In this document: positions 41,884 to 50,160 of the stretch, in pieces
Layout: every line of letters starts with the position of its first letter
Numbering within the stretch: the first letter of the stretch is position 1
DNA from: JANPCX01 sp031431125
GTDB lineage: Bacteria > Pseudomonadota > Gammaproteobacteria > Burkholderiales > Burkholderiaceae_C
DNA length: 64,000 nucleotides
Reading direction: 5' to 3'
Assembly (NCBI GenBank): GCA_031431125.1
Contig: JANPCX010000035.1
Coordinates: 62,001-126,000 of the forward strand
Made by a program: the position numbers and the translations under genes
Notes under the pieces: model-generated
Databases searched by the model: none
What the model was told of the DNA's origin: nothing
Seen by the model: the letters and a program-made list of their open reading frames with translations, nothing else

Positions 41884-42780
41884 TTAAACGAGTATTTCGG
41901 TCAGCATACGTTCCACACCAAATTGCCAAGCAGGCAAGTTCACACCGAAGGTGTTTTGCAGCTTGGTGGTGTTCATGCGTGAATTGGCGGGGCGCTGGGC
42001 GGGCGTCGGAAAGGCCGATGTCGGCACAGCAGCTACTTGGTCGGCGGCCACTTTGATGGCTTGGCCCGTAGCACGTGCAAATTCAATCACATGCTGGGCG
42101 TAACCATGCCAGTGGGTGTGGCCGGACGCGACCGCGTGGTAGGTGCCGCTGACCTCGGGGCGCTGTAATGCGGTGCGCAGCGCGAGGACAGTGAGGTCGG
42201 CCAGCAAATCGGCACCGGTGGGCGCGCCCACTTGGTCGTCGATCACGGTGAGGCGGTCGCGTTCTTTGGCCAAACGCAGCATGGTTTTGGCAAAGTTGCC
42301 GCCGCGTGCGGCGTACACCCAGCTGGTGCGAAAAATAAGGTGTTTGCAGTCACTTTGGCGAATCAAGTTTTCGCCTTCCAGTTTGGTGTGGCCGTAAACA
42401 CTCAAAGGGCCGGTGGCATCGTCTTCCTTCCAGGGCGTTTGGCCTTGGCCGTTGAAGACGTAATCGGTGCTGTAGTGCATCAGCCAAGCGCCGCTGGCAG
42501 CCGCTTCGCGTGCCAAAACGCCAGGTGCGGTGGCATTGATGGCACGGGCCAGGTCGGGTTCGCTTTCGGCTTTGTCGACGGCGGTGTGCGCGGCGGCATT
42601 GACGATGATGTGCGGTGCGACCGCACGTACCGTGGCCACCAAAGACTCCGGCTCCGAGAAGTCGGCGCGCAACTCGCCTGGGCTGTCAAAGTCCAGCGCG
42701 ACCACCTCACCCAGCGGCGCCAGTGCGCGTTGCAGCTCCCAGCCCACTTGCCCGTTTTTGCCCAGCAGCAGAATTTTCAT
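41884..42780 (-). CDS. rfbD: dTDP-4-dehydrorhamnose reductase
   Basis: 298 aa from ATG 42780 (MKILLLGKNGQVGWELQ); a longer open frame upstream has no homology. 'GKNGQVGWEL' is the NADPH loop, 'STDYVFNGQGQTPWKEDD' and 'VYGHTKLEGENL' carry the substrate and Y-x-x-x-K residues, and 'FRTSWVYAARGGNF' is diagnostic. It reduces the C4 keto group to give dTDP-L-rhamnose, the last pathway step. It starts 22 bp after the rfbB stop. Confidence 0.95.
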   Translation of the reverse strand: MKILLLGKNGQVGWELQRALAPLGEVVALDFDSPGELRADFSEPESLVATVRAVAPHIIVNAAAHTAVDKAESEPDLARAINATAPGVLAREAAASGAWLMHYSTDYVFNGQGQTPWKEDDATGPLSVYGHTKLEGENLIRQSDCKHLIFRTSWVYAARGGNFAKTMLRLAKERDRLTVIDDQVGAPTGADLLADLTVLALRTALQRPEVSGTYHAVASGHTHWHGYAQHVIEFARATGQAIKVAADQVAAVPTSAFPTPAQRPANSRMNTTKLQNTFGVNLPAWQFGVERMLTEILV

Positions 42781-42802
42781 CTTGTCGGTTGGTGTTTGGT
42801 TG

Positions 42803-43864
42803 TCAAGGGCTGTCCGAGTACTGGGTCTTGACCCAGTCTTTGTAGGCACCGCTTTGCACGCGCGCCACCCAGTCTGCGTTCTCCAGGTACCAGCGCACGG
42901 TTTTGCGTATGCCTGTCTCAAAAGTCTCGGCGGGCCGCCAGCCAAGTTCTCTTTCCAGCTTGCGCGCATCAATGGCGTAACGGCGATCGTGACCAGGCCT
43001 GTCCTTCACATAGGTGATGAGCCGCTGGTAGGGGCCTTCGCTGCTGGGCCGCATCTCATCCAGCAGGGCACACACGGTGTGCACGATGTCGAGGTTGGGT
43101 TTTTCATTCCAGCCGCCTACGTTGTAGGTTTCACCGGGTTTGCCCTTTTCCAGCACCACCCGAATGGCGGCGCAGTGGTCTTTCACATACAACCAGTCGC
43201 GAATTTGCTGGCCGTCGCCATACACGGGCAATGGTTTTCCAGCCAGGGCGTTGACGATCATCAGAGGAATGAGTTTCTCCGGGAAGTGGTAGGGCCCGTA
43301 GTTGTTGCTGCAATTGGTGGTCAGCACCGGCAAGCCATAGGTGTGGTGCCAGGCACGAACCAAGTGGTCACTGGCCGCTTTGCTCGCTGAATAGGGGCTG
43401 TTCGGCTCGAAGGCATGGGATTCCGTGAAGGCGGGAGCGTCTTTGCTCAGCGAGCCATACACCTCGTCAGTCGAGACATGCAAGTAGCGGAAGTTTTGTT
43501 TGTCCGCGCCTTCCAGGCTCATCCAATGTTGGCGTGTGGCCTCCAGCAGGTTGAAGGTGCCTTCCACATTGGTTTTGATGAAAGCACCGGGTCCGTGGAT
43601 GCTGCGGTCGACATGGCTTTCGGCTGCAAAGTGCACCACGGCGCGGGGGCGGTGCTGTTCGAAGAGTTTTTCCAACAAGGCCGCGTCAACGATATCGCCG
43701 TGCAAAAACACATGGCGTGGGTCAGACTTCAGTGAGGCCAGGTTCTCCATGTTGCCCGCATAGGTCAGGGCATCCAAATTGAGCACAGGTTCATCATGTT
43801 GGGCCAACCAGTCGAGAACGAAGTTGGCGCCAATGAAACCGGCGCCGCCAGTGACGAGGATCAT
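42803..43864 (-). CDS. rfbB: dTDP-glucose 4,6-dehydratase
   Basis: 353 aa from ATG 43864 (MILVTGGAGFIGANFVLDW). Signature segments are 'HFAAESHVDRSIHGPGAFI', 'YLHVSTDEVYGSL', 'NSPYSASKAASDHLVRA' (Y-x-x-x-K) and 'NNYGPYHFPEKLIPL'. It oxidises and dehydrates dTDP-glucose to the 4-keto-6-deoxy sugar with bound NAD. It is the first gene of the rmlBDAC operon. A TAGAAT -10-like hexamer on the minus strand at 43911-43916 fits a start site near 43905. Confidence 0.96.
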   Translation of the reverse strand: MILVTGGAGFIGANFVLDWLAQHDEPVLNLDALTYAGNMENLASLKSDPRHVFLHGDIVDAALLEKLFEQHRPRAVVHFAAESHVDRSIHGPGAFIKTNVEGTFNLLEATRQHWMSLEGADKQNFRYLHVSTDEVYGSLSKDAPAFTESHAFEPNSPYSASKAASDHLVRAWHHTYGLPVLTTNCSNNYGPYHFPEKLIPLMIVNALAGKPLPVYGDGQQIRDWLYVKDHCAAIRVVLEKGKPGETYNVGGWNEKPNLDIVHTVCALLDEMRPSSEGPYQRLITYVKDRPGHDRRYAIDARKLERELGWRPAETFETGIRKTVRWYLENADWVARVQSGAYKDWVKTQYSDSP

Positions 43865-43910
43865 GGAAGTGGAGGCCGCGGGAACAGGCCTGTAGTCAAG
43901 AGGTGGGGGG

Positions 43911-43916
43911 ATTCTA
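43911..43916 (-). promoter_or_regulatory. Candidate -10 box for rfbBDAC
   Basis: TAGAAT on the minus strand, about 47 bp before the rfbB ATG. No good -35 hexamer is found at 16-18 bp, so confidence is low. The 165-bp rfbB-rhlE gap holds divergent promoters for both genes. Confidence 0.3.
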
Positions 43917-44017
43917 GTGGGCCGGTTTGACACCCAGCCTAGTCCGAATGGATGGGCAAATCAGACGGTGGCGAGCATCGCCAGCCAGCCTTGCGAGGTG
44001 AAATTCCTCGACAAGAC

Positions 44018-44029
44018 GATAATCCCCCC
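44018..44029 (+). promoter_or_regulatory. Candidate -10 box giving a leaderless rhlE message
   Basis: GATAAT (44018-44023) ends six bases before the ATG at 44030, and the intervening bases are all C. With a normal -10 to +1 distance, transcription would start at the ATG itself. No Shine-Dalgarno or clear -35 is visible. Confidence 0.35.
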
Positions 44030-45514
44030 ATGACAGACACCACTTCCTTGCCCGAGCAGCCGACTTTATCTCCTGAGCCTGCGCCCCTCGTCGCCCCCCG
44101 TTTTGACACCCTGCCGCTGGATCCCAAGTTGCTGCGCGCGGTGCTGGACTCGGGCTATACCGCCATGACACCCATCCAGGCCAAGGCCATTCCCATCGTC
44201 TTGGACGGCCGTGATGTCATGGGTGCCGCCCAAACCGGCACGGGCAAAACCGCCGCGTTTTCTATTCCGCTGCTGCAGAAAATGCTCAAGCACGAAAACG
44301 CCAGCATGTCTCCGGCTCGCCATCCTGTGCGTGCGCTGGTGATTGCGCCGACGCGGGAGTTGGCCGACCAAGTCGCCAACAACGTGAAAACCTATGCCAA
44401 ACACACCAAGCTGCGCGCCGCCGTGGTGTTTGGTGGAATCGACATGAAACCCCAAACCTTGGAGTTGAAGGCGGGCGTGGAGGTGTTGATCGCGACCCCG
44501 GGCCGGCTGCTCGACCACATCGAGGCCAAGAACTGTTCACTCGGCCAGGTCGAGTATGTGGTGCTGGACGAAGCCGACCGCATGCTGGACATCGGCTTTT
44601 TGCCCGACTTGCAGCGTATCTTGAGCTACCTGCCCAAGCAGCGCCAAACCTTGCTGTTTTCGGCCACGTTTTCGCCTGAGATCAAACGCCTGGCCGAGAG
44701 TTATTTGCAAAACCCCATCTTGGTGGAAGTGGCCCGGCCCAACGCCACGGCCACCAATGTGGAGCAGCGTTTTTACAGCGTGGGTTCCGACGACAAACGT
44801 GCTGCGGTACTCAAACTCATCAAAGACCGTGCGCTCACTCAAGCCCTTGTTTTCGTGAACTCCAAATTGGGCTGCGCCCGTTTGGCTCGTTCTTTTGAGC
44901 GTGATGGCCTGAAAACCAATGCGCTGCACGGTGACAAATCCCAAGACGAACGCCTCAAGGCCCTGGAAGCTTTCAAACGCGGTGAGGTGGATGTGCTGGT
45001 GGCCACCGACGTGGCGGCGCGTGGTTTGGACATTGCCGACTTGCCCGCGGTGTTCAATTTCGATGTGCCCTTCAATGCCGAAGACTATGTCCACCGCATC
45101 GGCCGCACCGGCCGCGCGGGTGCCTCGGGTTTGGCGGTCACCTTGGTGACACGTGATGATGCGCGTTTGGTCTCCGACATTGAAAAACTCATCAAGAAGA
45201 AAATCGACTTAGAGCCGCTGGAACTGAACGACGAACGCACGGTTCGTGAGCCCCGTCGTCGCGAAACACCGACGGCGGAAGAGGCTCCTCGGCGTTCCTC
45301 GGCACCGTCATATGCCCGGCCCTCAGCCTCTGCTGCATCGCGCGACCCGTTTTTCGACCGTCCGTACGAGCCCAGCGGCAGTGTGGCGACGGCAGTGACG
45401 ACGATTCCTGACGCGCCCACGTCTTCTGCCCGAGGCGTCTCGGCCAACATCAAGCCCAAGAAAAAAGTGGCGGCCCTGTTTGGTGCCAAACGCACCGAAG
45501 AGTCTGCGGGATAA
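44030..45514 (+). CDS. rhlE: DEAD-box RNA helicase RhlE
   Basis: 494 aa from ATG 44030 (MTDTTSLPEQPTL). DEAD-box motifs in order: Q motif 'GYTAMTPIQAKAIP', I 'AQTGTGKTAAF', Ia 'PTRELADQV', II 'LDEADRML', III 'FSATF', IV-VI 'LVFVNSK', 'ATDVAARGLDIADL', 'HRIGRTGRAG'. The C-terminal tail (from about residue 405) is low-complexity, Arg/Ser/Pro-rich and ends in a Lys-rich 'KPKKKVAALFG', typical of RhlE and used for RNA binding. It unwinds short RNA duplexes in ribosome assembly and RNA decay. Confidence 0.92.
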   Translation: MTDTTSLPEQPTLSPEPAPLVAPRFDTLPLDPKLLRAVLDSGYTAMTPIQAKAIPIVLDGRDVMGAAQTGTGKTAAFSIPLLQKMLKHENASMSPARHPVRALVIAPTRELADQVANNVKTYAKHTKLRAAVVFGGIDMKPQTLELKAGVEVLIATPGRLLDHIEAKNCSLGQVEYVVLDEADRMLDIGFLPDLQRILSYLPKQRQTLLFSATFSPEIKRLAESYLQNPILVEVARPNATATNVEQRFYSVGSDDKRAAVLKLIKDRALTQALVFVNSKLGCARLARSFERDGLKTNALHGDKSQDERLKALEAFKRGEVDVLVATDVAARGLDIADLPAVFNFDVPFNAEDYVHRIGRTGRAGASGLAVTLVTRDDARLVSDIEKLIKKKIDLEPLELNDERTVREPRRRETPTAEEAPRRSSAPSYARPSASAASRDPFFDRPYEPSGSVATAVTTIPDAPTSSARGVSANIKPKKKVAALFGAKRTEESAG

Positions 45515-45535
45515 AAGGGCCCGCGGTTGCGTCGT

Positions 45536-46321
45536 TCAGGCCTCGGCTAAGAAACAAAAAACAGCGGGCGTGTCGTTCGGCAATTGCAGCGCCTGTTGCC
45601 GCCACTGCGCCACCGTGCGCGTGATTGAAAAACCGCTGGGCAAGGTCAGTCCGCAACTCACCGACAACCGGGTGCTGGGTTGCAATTGCGAAATCAAAGC
45701 AGTCCAAAGCGCGGAGTTGCGGTAGGGCGTTTCAATCAGCAACTGGGTTTGTTGCTGCCGTTTGGACAGTGTCTCCAATTCGCGCAACTTGGCTGCACGC
45801 TGGCCCTCGTTCACCGGCAAGTACCCCACAAACGCAAAACACTGGCCATGCAACCCGCTCGCCGCCAGCGCGAGCAACAAAGCGCTGGGTCCGCACAAAG
45901 CCTGTACCTCGATACCGGCCGCATGGGCCGCCTGCACCAAGGCTGCGCCAGGGTCGGCCACGGCTGGCAATCCTGCCTCCGAGATCAGCCCCAAGTCATG
46001 ACCCGCCAAAGTGGGCGCCAGCAGGGGCTTCAAGTCTTGCGGCAAGGCATTGGTTTGCCCCTTGGGTGGTCGAGGCAGTTCAACGATGCTGATGCTCTGC
46101 AAAGGCTGAACCAGCGGTACGACCTCGTTCACACGCTTGAGAAACGCACGCGTGGTCTTCGCGTTTTCAGCCACCCAGTGGGTTAACCGGGCGGCTTGTT
46201 CGATGACGGCATGCGGCAACGCGTTTTGAATGCTGGGCGCTTCGGCTTGGTCGCAGCCGAAGTCCAAGGTGTTGGGCATCAACACCAGTTTGCCCATCGG
46301 GGCGGCGGTGGTTTTGTTCAT
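45536..46321 (-). CDS. SAM-dependent methyltransferase, RsmI-like paralogue
   Basis: 261 aa, tetrapyrrole-methylase fold. 'GLISEAGLPAVADPGAALV' corresponds to the RsmI motif SDAGTP-x-x-SDPG, followed by 'CGPSALLLALAASGL', 'FAFVGYLPVNEGQR' and 'QLLIETPYRN'. The N-terminus, however, is unlike true RsmI. In Burkholderiales a second RsmI-related gene sits beside the maf/yceD genes, and this looks like that paralogue; its RNA target is uncertain. It overlaps yceF as ATGA and is convergent with rhlE. Confidence 0.8.
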   Translation of the reverse strand: MNKTTAAPMGKLVLMPNTLDFGCDQAEAPSIQNALPHAVIEQAARLTHWVAENAKTTRAFLKRVNEVVPLVQPLQSISIVELPRPPKGQTNALPQDLKPLLAPTLAGHDLGLISEAGLPAVADPGAALVQAAHAAGIEVQALCGPSALLLALAASGLHGQCFAFVGYLPVNEGQRAAKLRELETLSKRQQQTQLLIETPYRNSALWTALISQLQPSTRLSVSCGLTLPSGFSITRTVAQWRQQALQLPNDTPAVFCFLAEA

Positions 46322-46911
46322 GGGGAGGGTGGATCTAGTGGGTCCAGACCCGCTTGCCTGAGCATGGCGCTGGTTTGAATCAAGGGCAGGCCAATCAGTG
46401 CCGTGGGGTCGTCGCAGCGGACATACTCCAGCAGCGAAATGCCCAGTCCTTCACATTTGGCGCTGCCCGCGCAGTCATAGGGGCGTTCTTGGCGCAGGTA
46501 GTTTTCAATGTGAGCGTCACTCAGCAGGCGAAACTTCACTTCCACGGTGATCAATTCCACCTCCTCGGTTTCGCGGCTGCGGCAGACCACAGCCACCGCC
46601 GTGTGAAATGTCACGGTCTGACCGCGCATGGCGCGCAACTGCGCAACGGCGTTCTCATGCGTGCCCGGTTTGCCCAGGGCGGCACCGGCCAGGTCGGCCA
46701 CTTGATCGGAACCAATGACGATCGCCTGCGGTTGTGCTTGGGCGACGTGGTGGGCTTTGAGCAAGGCCAGGCGGCGTGCCGTTTGGGCCGGTGCCTCGTC
46801 GGGCAGCGCCGCTTCATCGACCTCGGGTGCACAAACCGCAAACGGCAAACGCAGTCGCTCCAGCAGCTCTCGTCGGTAGGCTGATGTCGATGCAAGGATG
46901 AGTTGGGGCAT
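46318..46911 (-). CDS. yceF: Maf family nucleotide pyrophosphatase, YceF type
   Basis: 197 aa from ATG 46911 (MPQLILASTSAYRRELLERL). 'STSAYRRELL' is the phosphate-binding S-x-x-x-R-x-x-(L/I) motif, and 'VIGSDQVADL' and 'GKPGTHENAVAQL' give the catalytic Asp and Lys. The Y-R-R variant and the location beside yceD-rpmF-plsX point to the YceF subfamily, which hydrolyses 7-methyl-GTP, rather than the dTTP/UTP-specific YhdE. It is divergent from yceD by 65 bp. Confidence 0.88.
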   Translation of the reverse strand: MPQLILASTSAYRRELLERLRLPFAVCAPEVDEAALPDEAPAQTARRLALLKAHHVAQAQPQAIVIGSDQVADLAGAALGKPGTHENAVAQLRAMRGQTVTFHTAVAVVCRSRETEEVELITVEVKFRLLSDAHIENYLRQERPYDCAGSAKCEGLGISLLEYVRCDDPTALIGLPLIQTSAMLRQAGLDPLDPPSP

Positions 46912-46964
46912 GAGGATCGGAGTTTTGTTGCGGGTTGGCAGCGGCACTGCATTGTCCAGGAACG

Positions 46965-46976
46965 TACACTTTGCCC
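46965..46976 (+). promoter_or_regulatory. Candidate -10 box immediately upstream of yceD
   Basis: TACACT (46965-46970) ends six bases before the yceD ATG (46977), which would give a leaderless message. The only AGGA-like site is too far upstream (about 14 bases) to act as a normal ribosome site. Confidence 0.3.
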
Positions 46977-47525
46977 ATGAAATCTCGACACTTTGACCCT
47001 TTGCATTTGGACGTGGAAGCTTTTGCGCGCGACGGCGCAAGCCTGGAAGGCACGTGGCCTTTGATTCAGTTGGAGCGCCTGAGCGCCTGTGCAGCCCCTG
47101 AAGAAGCGGTGCAGCCCGAAGAGCTGCTCACATGGCAAATTCAAGGCGAGTTGCGCAATACGCGCGGCAATGACGCGGAGATCTGGCTGGTGATGCGGGC
47201 CCAAACCGAACTGTCCATGACCTGCCAACGGTGCTTGAAGCCGGTTCGTTTCCCGGTGAAGGTGGTGCAAAGCCTCCGATTTGTTCAAGGTGAAGACGCT
47301 GCAGCCGCTTTGGATGCCGAGAGCGATGACGATGTGCTGGCCCTGAGCCGGTCCTTGGATGCTCGGGCACTGCTGGAGGACGAACTCCTGTTGGCCCTGC
47401 CCCTCGTGCCCAAACATGAACGCTGCCCCGAGCCCCTGCCTGTGGCGGCGCCCATCCTTGTGGACGAAACCAGGCCCAATCCGTTTGCCGCTTTGGCGGG
47501 TTGGAAAGTCGGGGAACCTGACTGA
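46977..47525 (+). CDS. yceD: YceD/DUF177 family protein
   Basis: 182 aa from ATG 46977 (MKSRHFDPLHLDVEAFARDG). The family core is the Cys pair in 'MTCQRCLKPVRFPV', followed by 'RFVQGEDAAAALDAESDDDV' and 'LDARALLEDELLLALPLVP', a C-terminal acidic helix, and the final 'NPFAALAGWKV'. The protein is encoded upstream of rpmF almost universally and, in some organisms and plants, is needed for 23S rRNA accumulation; the exact role is unsettled. It starts the yceD-rpmF-plsX-fab cluster. Confidence 0.9.
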   Translation: MKSRHFDPLHLDVEAFARDGASLEGTWPLIQLERLSACAAPEEAVQPEELLTWQIQGELRNTRGNDAEIWLVMRAQTELSMTCQRCLKPVRFPVKVVQSLRFVQGEDAAAALDAESDDDVLALSRSLDARALLEDELLLALPLVPKHERCPEPLPVAAPILVDETRPNPFAALAGWKVGEPD

Positions 47526-47569
47526 ACCCATGACACGGGCCAGGGTAGCCAGCTTGGGGTGTCGCGTGC

Positions 47570-47575
47570 TAGAAT
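47570..47575 (+). promoter_or_regulatory. Candidate -10 box for rpmF-plsX-fab transcription
   Basis: TAGAAT in the 184-bp yceD-rpmF gap. There is no convincing -35 at 16-18 bp. Transcription from here would leave a leader of about 130 nt before rpmF. Confidence 0.25.
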
Positions 47576-47709
47576 CCTAGGCTTTGCGGTTCGCTGGACA
47601 TACCCGCCGGGTCACCTTGCCTTCGAGCTTGATTGACCCCGGTTGTTCACTGACACCGTTTGCTCAAGAAGCCTTGATGAGGCTAACCAAGGCTGTTTAG
47701 GAGAATTTC

Positions 47710-47892
47710 ATGGCCGTTCAACAGAACAAGAAGTCGCCCTCCAAGCGCGGCATGCACCGCTCGCACAATGCGCTGAATGTCCCGGGTACGGCTGTCGAGC
47801 CGACCACGGGCGAAGCGCATTTGCGCCACCACATCAGCCCAACCGGTTTTTACCGTGGCCGCAAGGTTCTGAAGTCCAAAGTCGACGCGTAA
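47710..47892 (+). CDS. rpmF: Ribosomal protein bL32
   Basis: 60 aa, standard length. 'MAVQQNKKSPSKRGMHRSH' is the universal N-terminus and 'HHISPTGFYRGRKV' the conserved C-terminal part. The zinc-binding Cys residues of the C+ form are absent, as in other proteobacteria. A strong ribosome site (aggaga) lies eight bases before the ATG. It is a structural component of the large ribosomal subunit, co-encoded with lipid-synthesis genes as in Escherichia coli. Confidence 0.97.
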   Translation: MAVQQNKKSPSKRGMHRSHNALNVPGTAVEPTTGEAHLRHHISPTGFYRGRKVLKSKVDA

Positions 47893-48000
47893 TCGCCTGA
47901 TTCGCGAGTTGTCCTGGATGGCCTGCCCGGTAATGACCGAGTGCGGTGAAGCATATTGCTGCTTGCCTTGCAACTTGTCGGCCATCGTCCTGGCAAATCC

Positions 48001-49107
48001 ATGAGCAGTGCTTTTCAAGACCTGCATGGCCCTGTTCGACTGTCTGTCGACTGTATGGGCGGCGACCACGGGCCGACGGTCACCCTGCCAGCCTGCCACG
48101 CCTTTTTGGCGAAACATCCTGAAGCGGAATTGATTCTGGTCGGTCAACCCCAGGCGTTGGCCTCGGCTGCAAACTGGCCACGCTGCGTGATCCAAGCGGC
48201 CAGTGAAGTCGTCGAAATGGACGATGCCGTTGAACTGGCCTTGCGGCGCAAAAAAGACTCCTCCATGCGGGTGGCGATTTCCTTGGTGAAGTCCAACGAA
48301 AGCGGTGCCGCTAAGGCCCACGCTTGCGTGTCTGCCGGCAATACCGGCGCACTGATGGCGTTGTCGCGTTACCTGCTCAAAACGGTGGAGGGCATCGACC
48401 GCCCGGCCATCGCGTCCGTGATGCCGAACGAAAAAGACGGCTACACCACCATTTTGGATTTGGGCGCTAACGTGGATTGCAGCGCCGAGCACCTGCTGCA
48501 GTTCGCTGTCATGGGCAGCGCCTTGGTTTCGGCGGTCGAAGGCAAAGAGAACCCGACGGTCGGATTGTTGAACATAGGCGAAGAGGCCATCAAGGGCAGC
48601 GAAACCATCAAACAAGCCGGTGAGTTACTGCGCCAGGCGGCGAGTCAAGGTGTGCTCAATTTCCATGGCAACGTGGAAGGCAACGATATTTTCAAAGGCA
48701 CCACTGACATCGTGGTGTGTGACGGGTTTGTGGGCAATGTGGCACTCAAAACTGCTGAAGGTTTGGCCTTGATGCTCACCCGTTTCATCAAACAAGAATT
48801 CACCCGAAATGTCTTCACCAAGCTGGCGGCGGTGGTGGCCTTGCCCGTGCTTAAACATTTCAAGGCCAGGGTCGACCACAGGCGCTACAACGGTGCGGCA
48901 CTGCTGGGGCTCAGGGGTCTGGTGTTCAAGAGCCACGGCTCAGCCGATGCTTTCGCGTTTGAACAGGCGCTCAACCGTGCCCACGACGCGGCCAGGCATC
49001 GCCTGCTGGACCGCGTGCACGACCAAATTGCCAAAACCTTGCTGCTTCACGCGGCGCCGGTGGCTGCGGGGGTTGCCGCGCCTGATGAGCCCGATCTCGC
49101 GGCGTAA
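48001..49107 (+). CDS. plsX: Phosphate acyltransferase PlsX
   Basis: 368 aa from ATG 48001 (MSSAFQDLHGPVRL). 'LSVDCMGGDHGPTVTLPA' near the N-terminus, 'SAGNTGALMALSRYLLKT', 'LNIGEEAIKGSE' and 'FHGNVEGNDIF' are the PlsX hallmarks. It converts acyl-ACP to acyl-phosphate, the donor for PlsY in phospholipid synthesis, at the cytoplasmic face of the membrane. It is followed at 26 bp by fabH. Confidence 0.95.
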   Translation: MSSAFQDLHGPVRLSVDCMGGDHGPTVTLPACHAFLAKHPEAELILVGQPQALASAANWPRCVIQAASEVVEMDDAVELALRRKKDSSMRVAISLVKSNESGAAKAHACVSAGNTGALMALSRYLLKTVEGIDRPAIASVMPNEKDGYTTILDLGANVDCSAEHLLQFAVMGSALVSAVEGKENPTVGLLNIGEEAIKGSETIKQAGELLRQAASQGVLNFHGNVEGNDIFKGTTDIVVCDGFVGNVALKTAEGLALMLTRFIKQEFTRNVFTKLAAVVALPVLKHFKARVDHRRYNGAALLGLRGLVFKSHGSADAFAFEQALNRAHDAARHRLLDRVHDQIAKTLLLHAAPVAAGVAAPDEPDLAA

Positions 49108-49133
49108 TCATCAAGCGCTAGGATGTCGGCTCC

Positions 49134-50114
49134 ATGAAACCACGTTACGCACAAATCATCGGCACTGGCAGCTACCTGCCTGAGCAGCGCCTGAGCAATG
49201 CCGACTTGGCGGCGCAGCTGGCCACCCAGGGCGTAGAAACCACTGACGAGTGGATCGTGGAGCGCACCGGCATTCGATTCCGCCACTTTGCGGCCCAAGA
49301 CCAGGTGTGCAGCGATTTGGCCCTCGTGGCATCGCAAAAAGCGCTGGCCGCGGCGGGTTGTGCGGCCGCGGACATCGACCTCATCATTGTGGCCACGTCA
49401 ACCCCTGACATGGTCTTCCCCTCTACTGCTTGTTTTCTTCAACAAAAATTGGGTGTCCACGGCGCCGCAGCCTTTGATGTGCAGGCAGTTTGCTCGGGTT
49501 TTGTTTACGCCCTGACGGTGGCCGATTCCATGATCCGCACCGGTGCCGCGAACAAGGCCTTGGTGGTGGGTGCCGAGGTGTTCTCCCGGATTCTGAATTT
49601 CCAAGACCGCACCACCTGTGTTTTGTTTGGCGATGGCGCGGGCGCCGTGGTGCTTGCCGCCAGCGACGAGCCCGGCATCTTGGCTTGCGAGCTGCATGCC
49701 GATGGACGGCACAGCGGCGTTCTTTGCACACCAGGCACGGTCGCGGGTGGGCAGGTGACGGGAGATCCTTTGCTGCGCATGGAAGGACAGGCCGTGTTCA
49801 AACTGGCCGTGAGCGTGCTCGAAGACGTGGCGCGTTCTGTGCTCGTCAAGGCAGGCCGTCAGGCCACGGACATTGATTGGTTGATTCCGCACCAAGCCAA
49901 CATTCGCATCATGCAAAGCACGGCCAAAAAATTGCAGTTGCCCATGGACAAAGTGGTGGTCACCGTGGATCAACATGGCAATACATCCGCGGCTTCCATT
50001 CCACTGGCGCTCGATACGGCCGTGCGCGCTGGCAAGATTCAGCACGGCCACACAGTGATGCTTGAAGGGGTGGGCGGCGGCTTCACATGGGGCGCGGTGC
50101 TGCTCGACTTCTAA
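49134..50114 (+). CDS. fabH: Beta-ketoacyl-ACP synthase III
   Basis: 326 aa. The catalytic triad is visible: Cys in 'FDVQAVCSGFVYAL' (C120), His in 'WLIPHQANIRI' (H253) and Asn in 'DQHGNTSAASIP' (N283). 'RTGIRFRHFA' near residue 45 is the CoA-binding arginine region. It condenses acetyl-CoA with malonyl-ACP to start fatty-acid synthesis. Order and spacing (plsX-fabH-fabD-fabG-acpP-fabF) are the standard proteobacterial fab cluster. Confidence 0.96.
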   Translation: MKPRYAQIIGTGSYLPEQRLSNADLAAQLATQGVETTDEWIVERTGIRFRHFAAQDQVCSDLALVASQKALAAAGCAAADIDLIIVATSTPDMVFPSTACFLQQKLGVHGAAAFDVQAVCSGFVYALTVADSMIRTGAANKALVVGAEVFSRILNFQDRTTCVLFGDGAGAVVLAASDEPGILACELHADGRHSGVLCTPGTVAGGQVTGDPLLRMEGQAVFKLAVSVLEDVARSVLVKAGRQATDIDWLIPHQANIRIMQSTAKKLQLPMDKVVVTVDQHGNTSAASIPLALDTAVRAGKIQHGHTVMLEGVGGGFTWGAVLLDF

Positions 50115-50160
50115 GCGCTTTGGCGCTTCAGCTTTCCCATCAAAAACAGAGACATATTCC

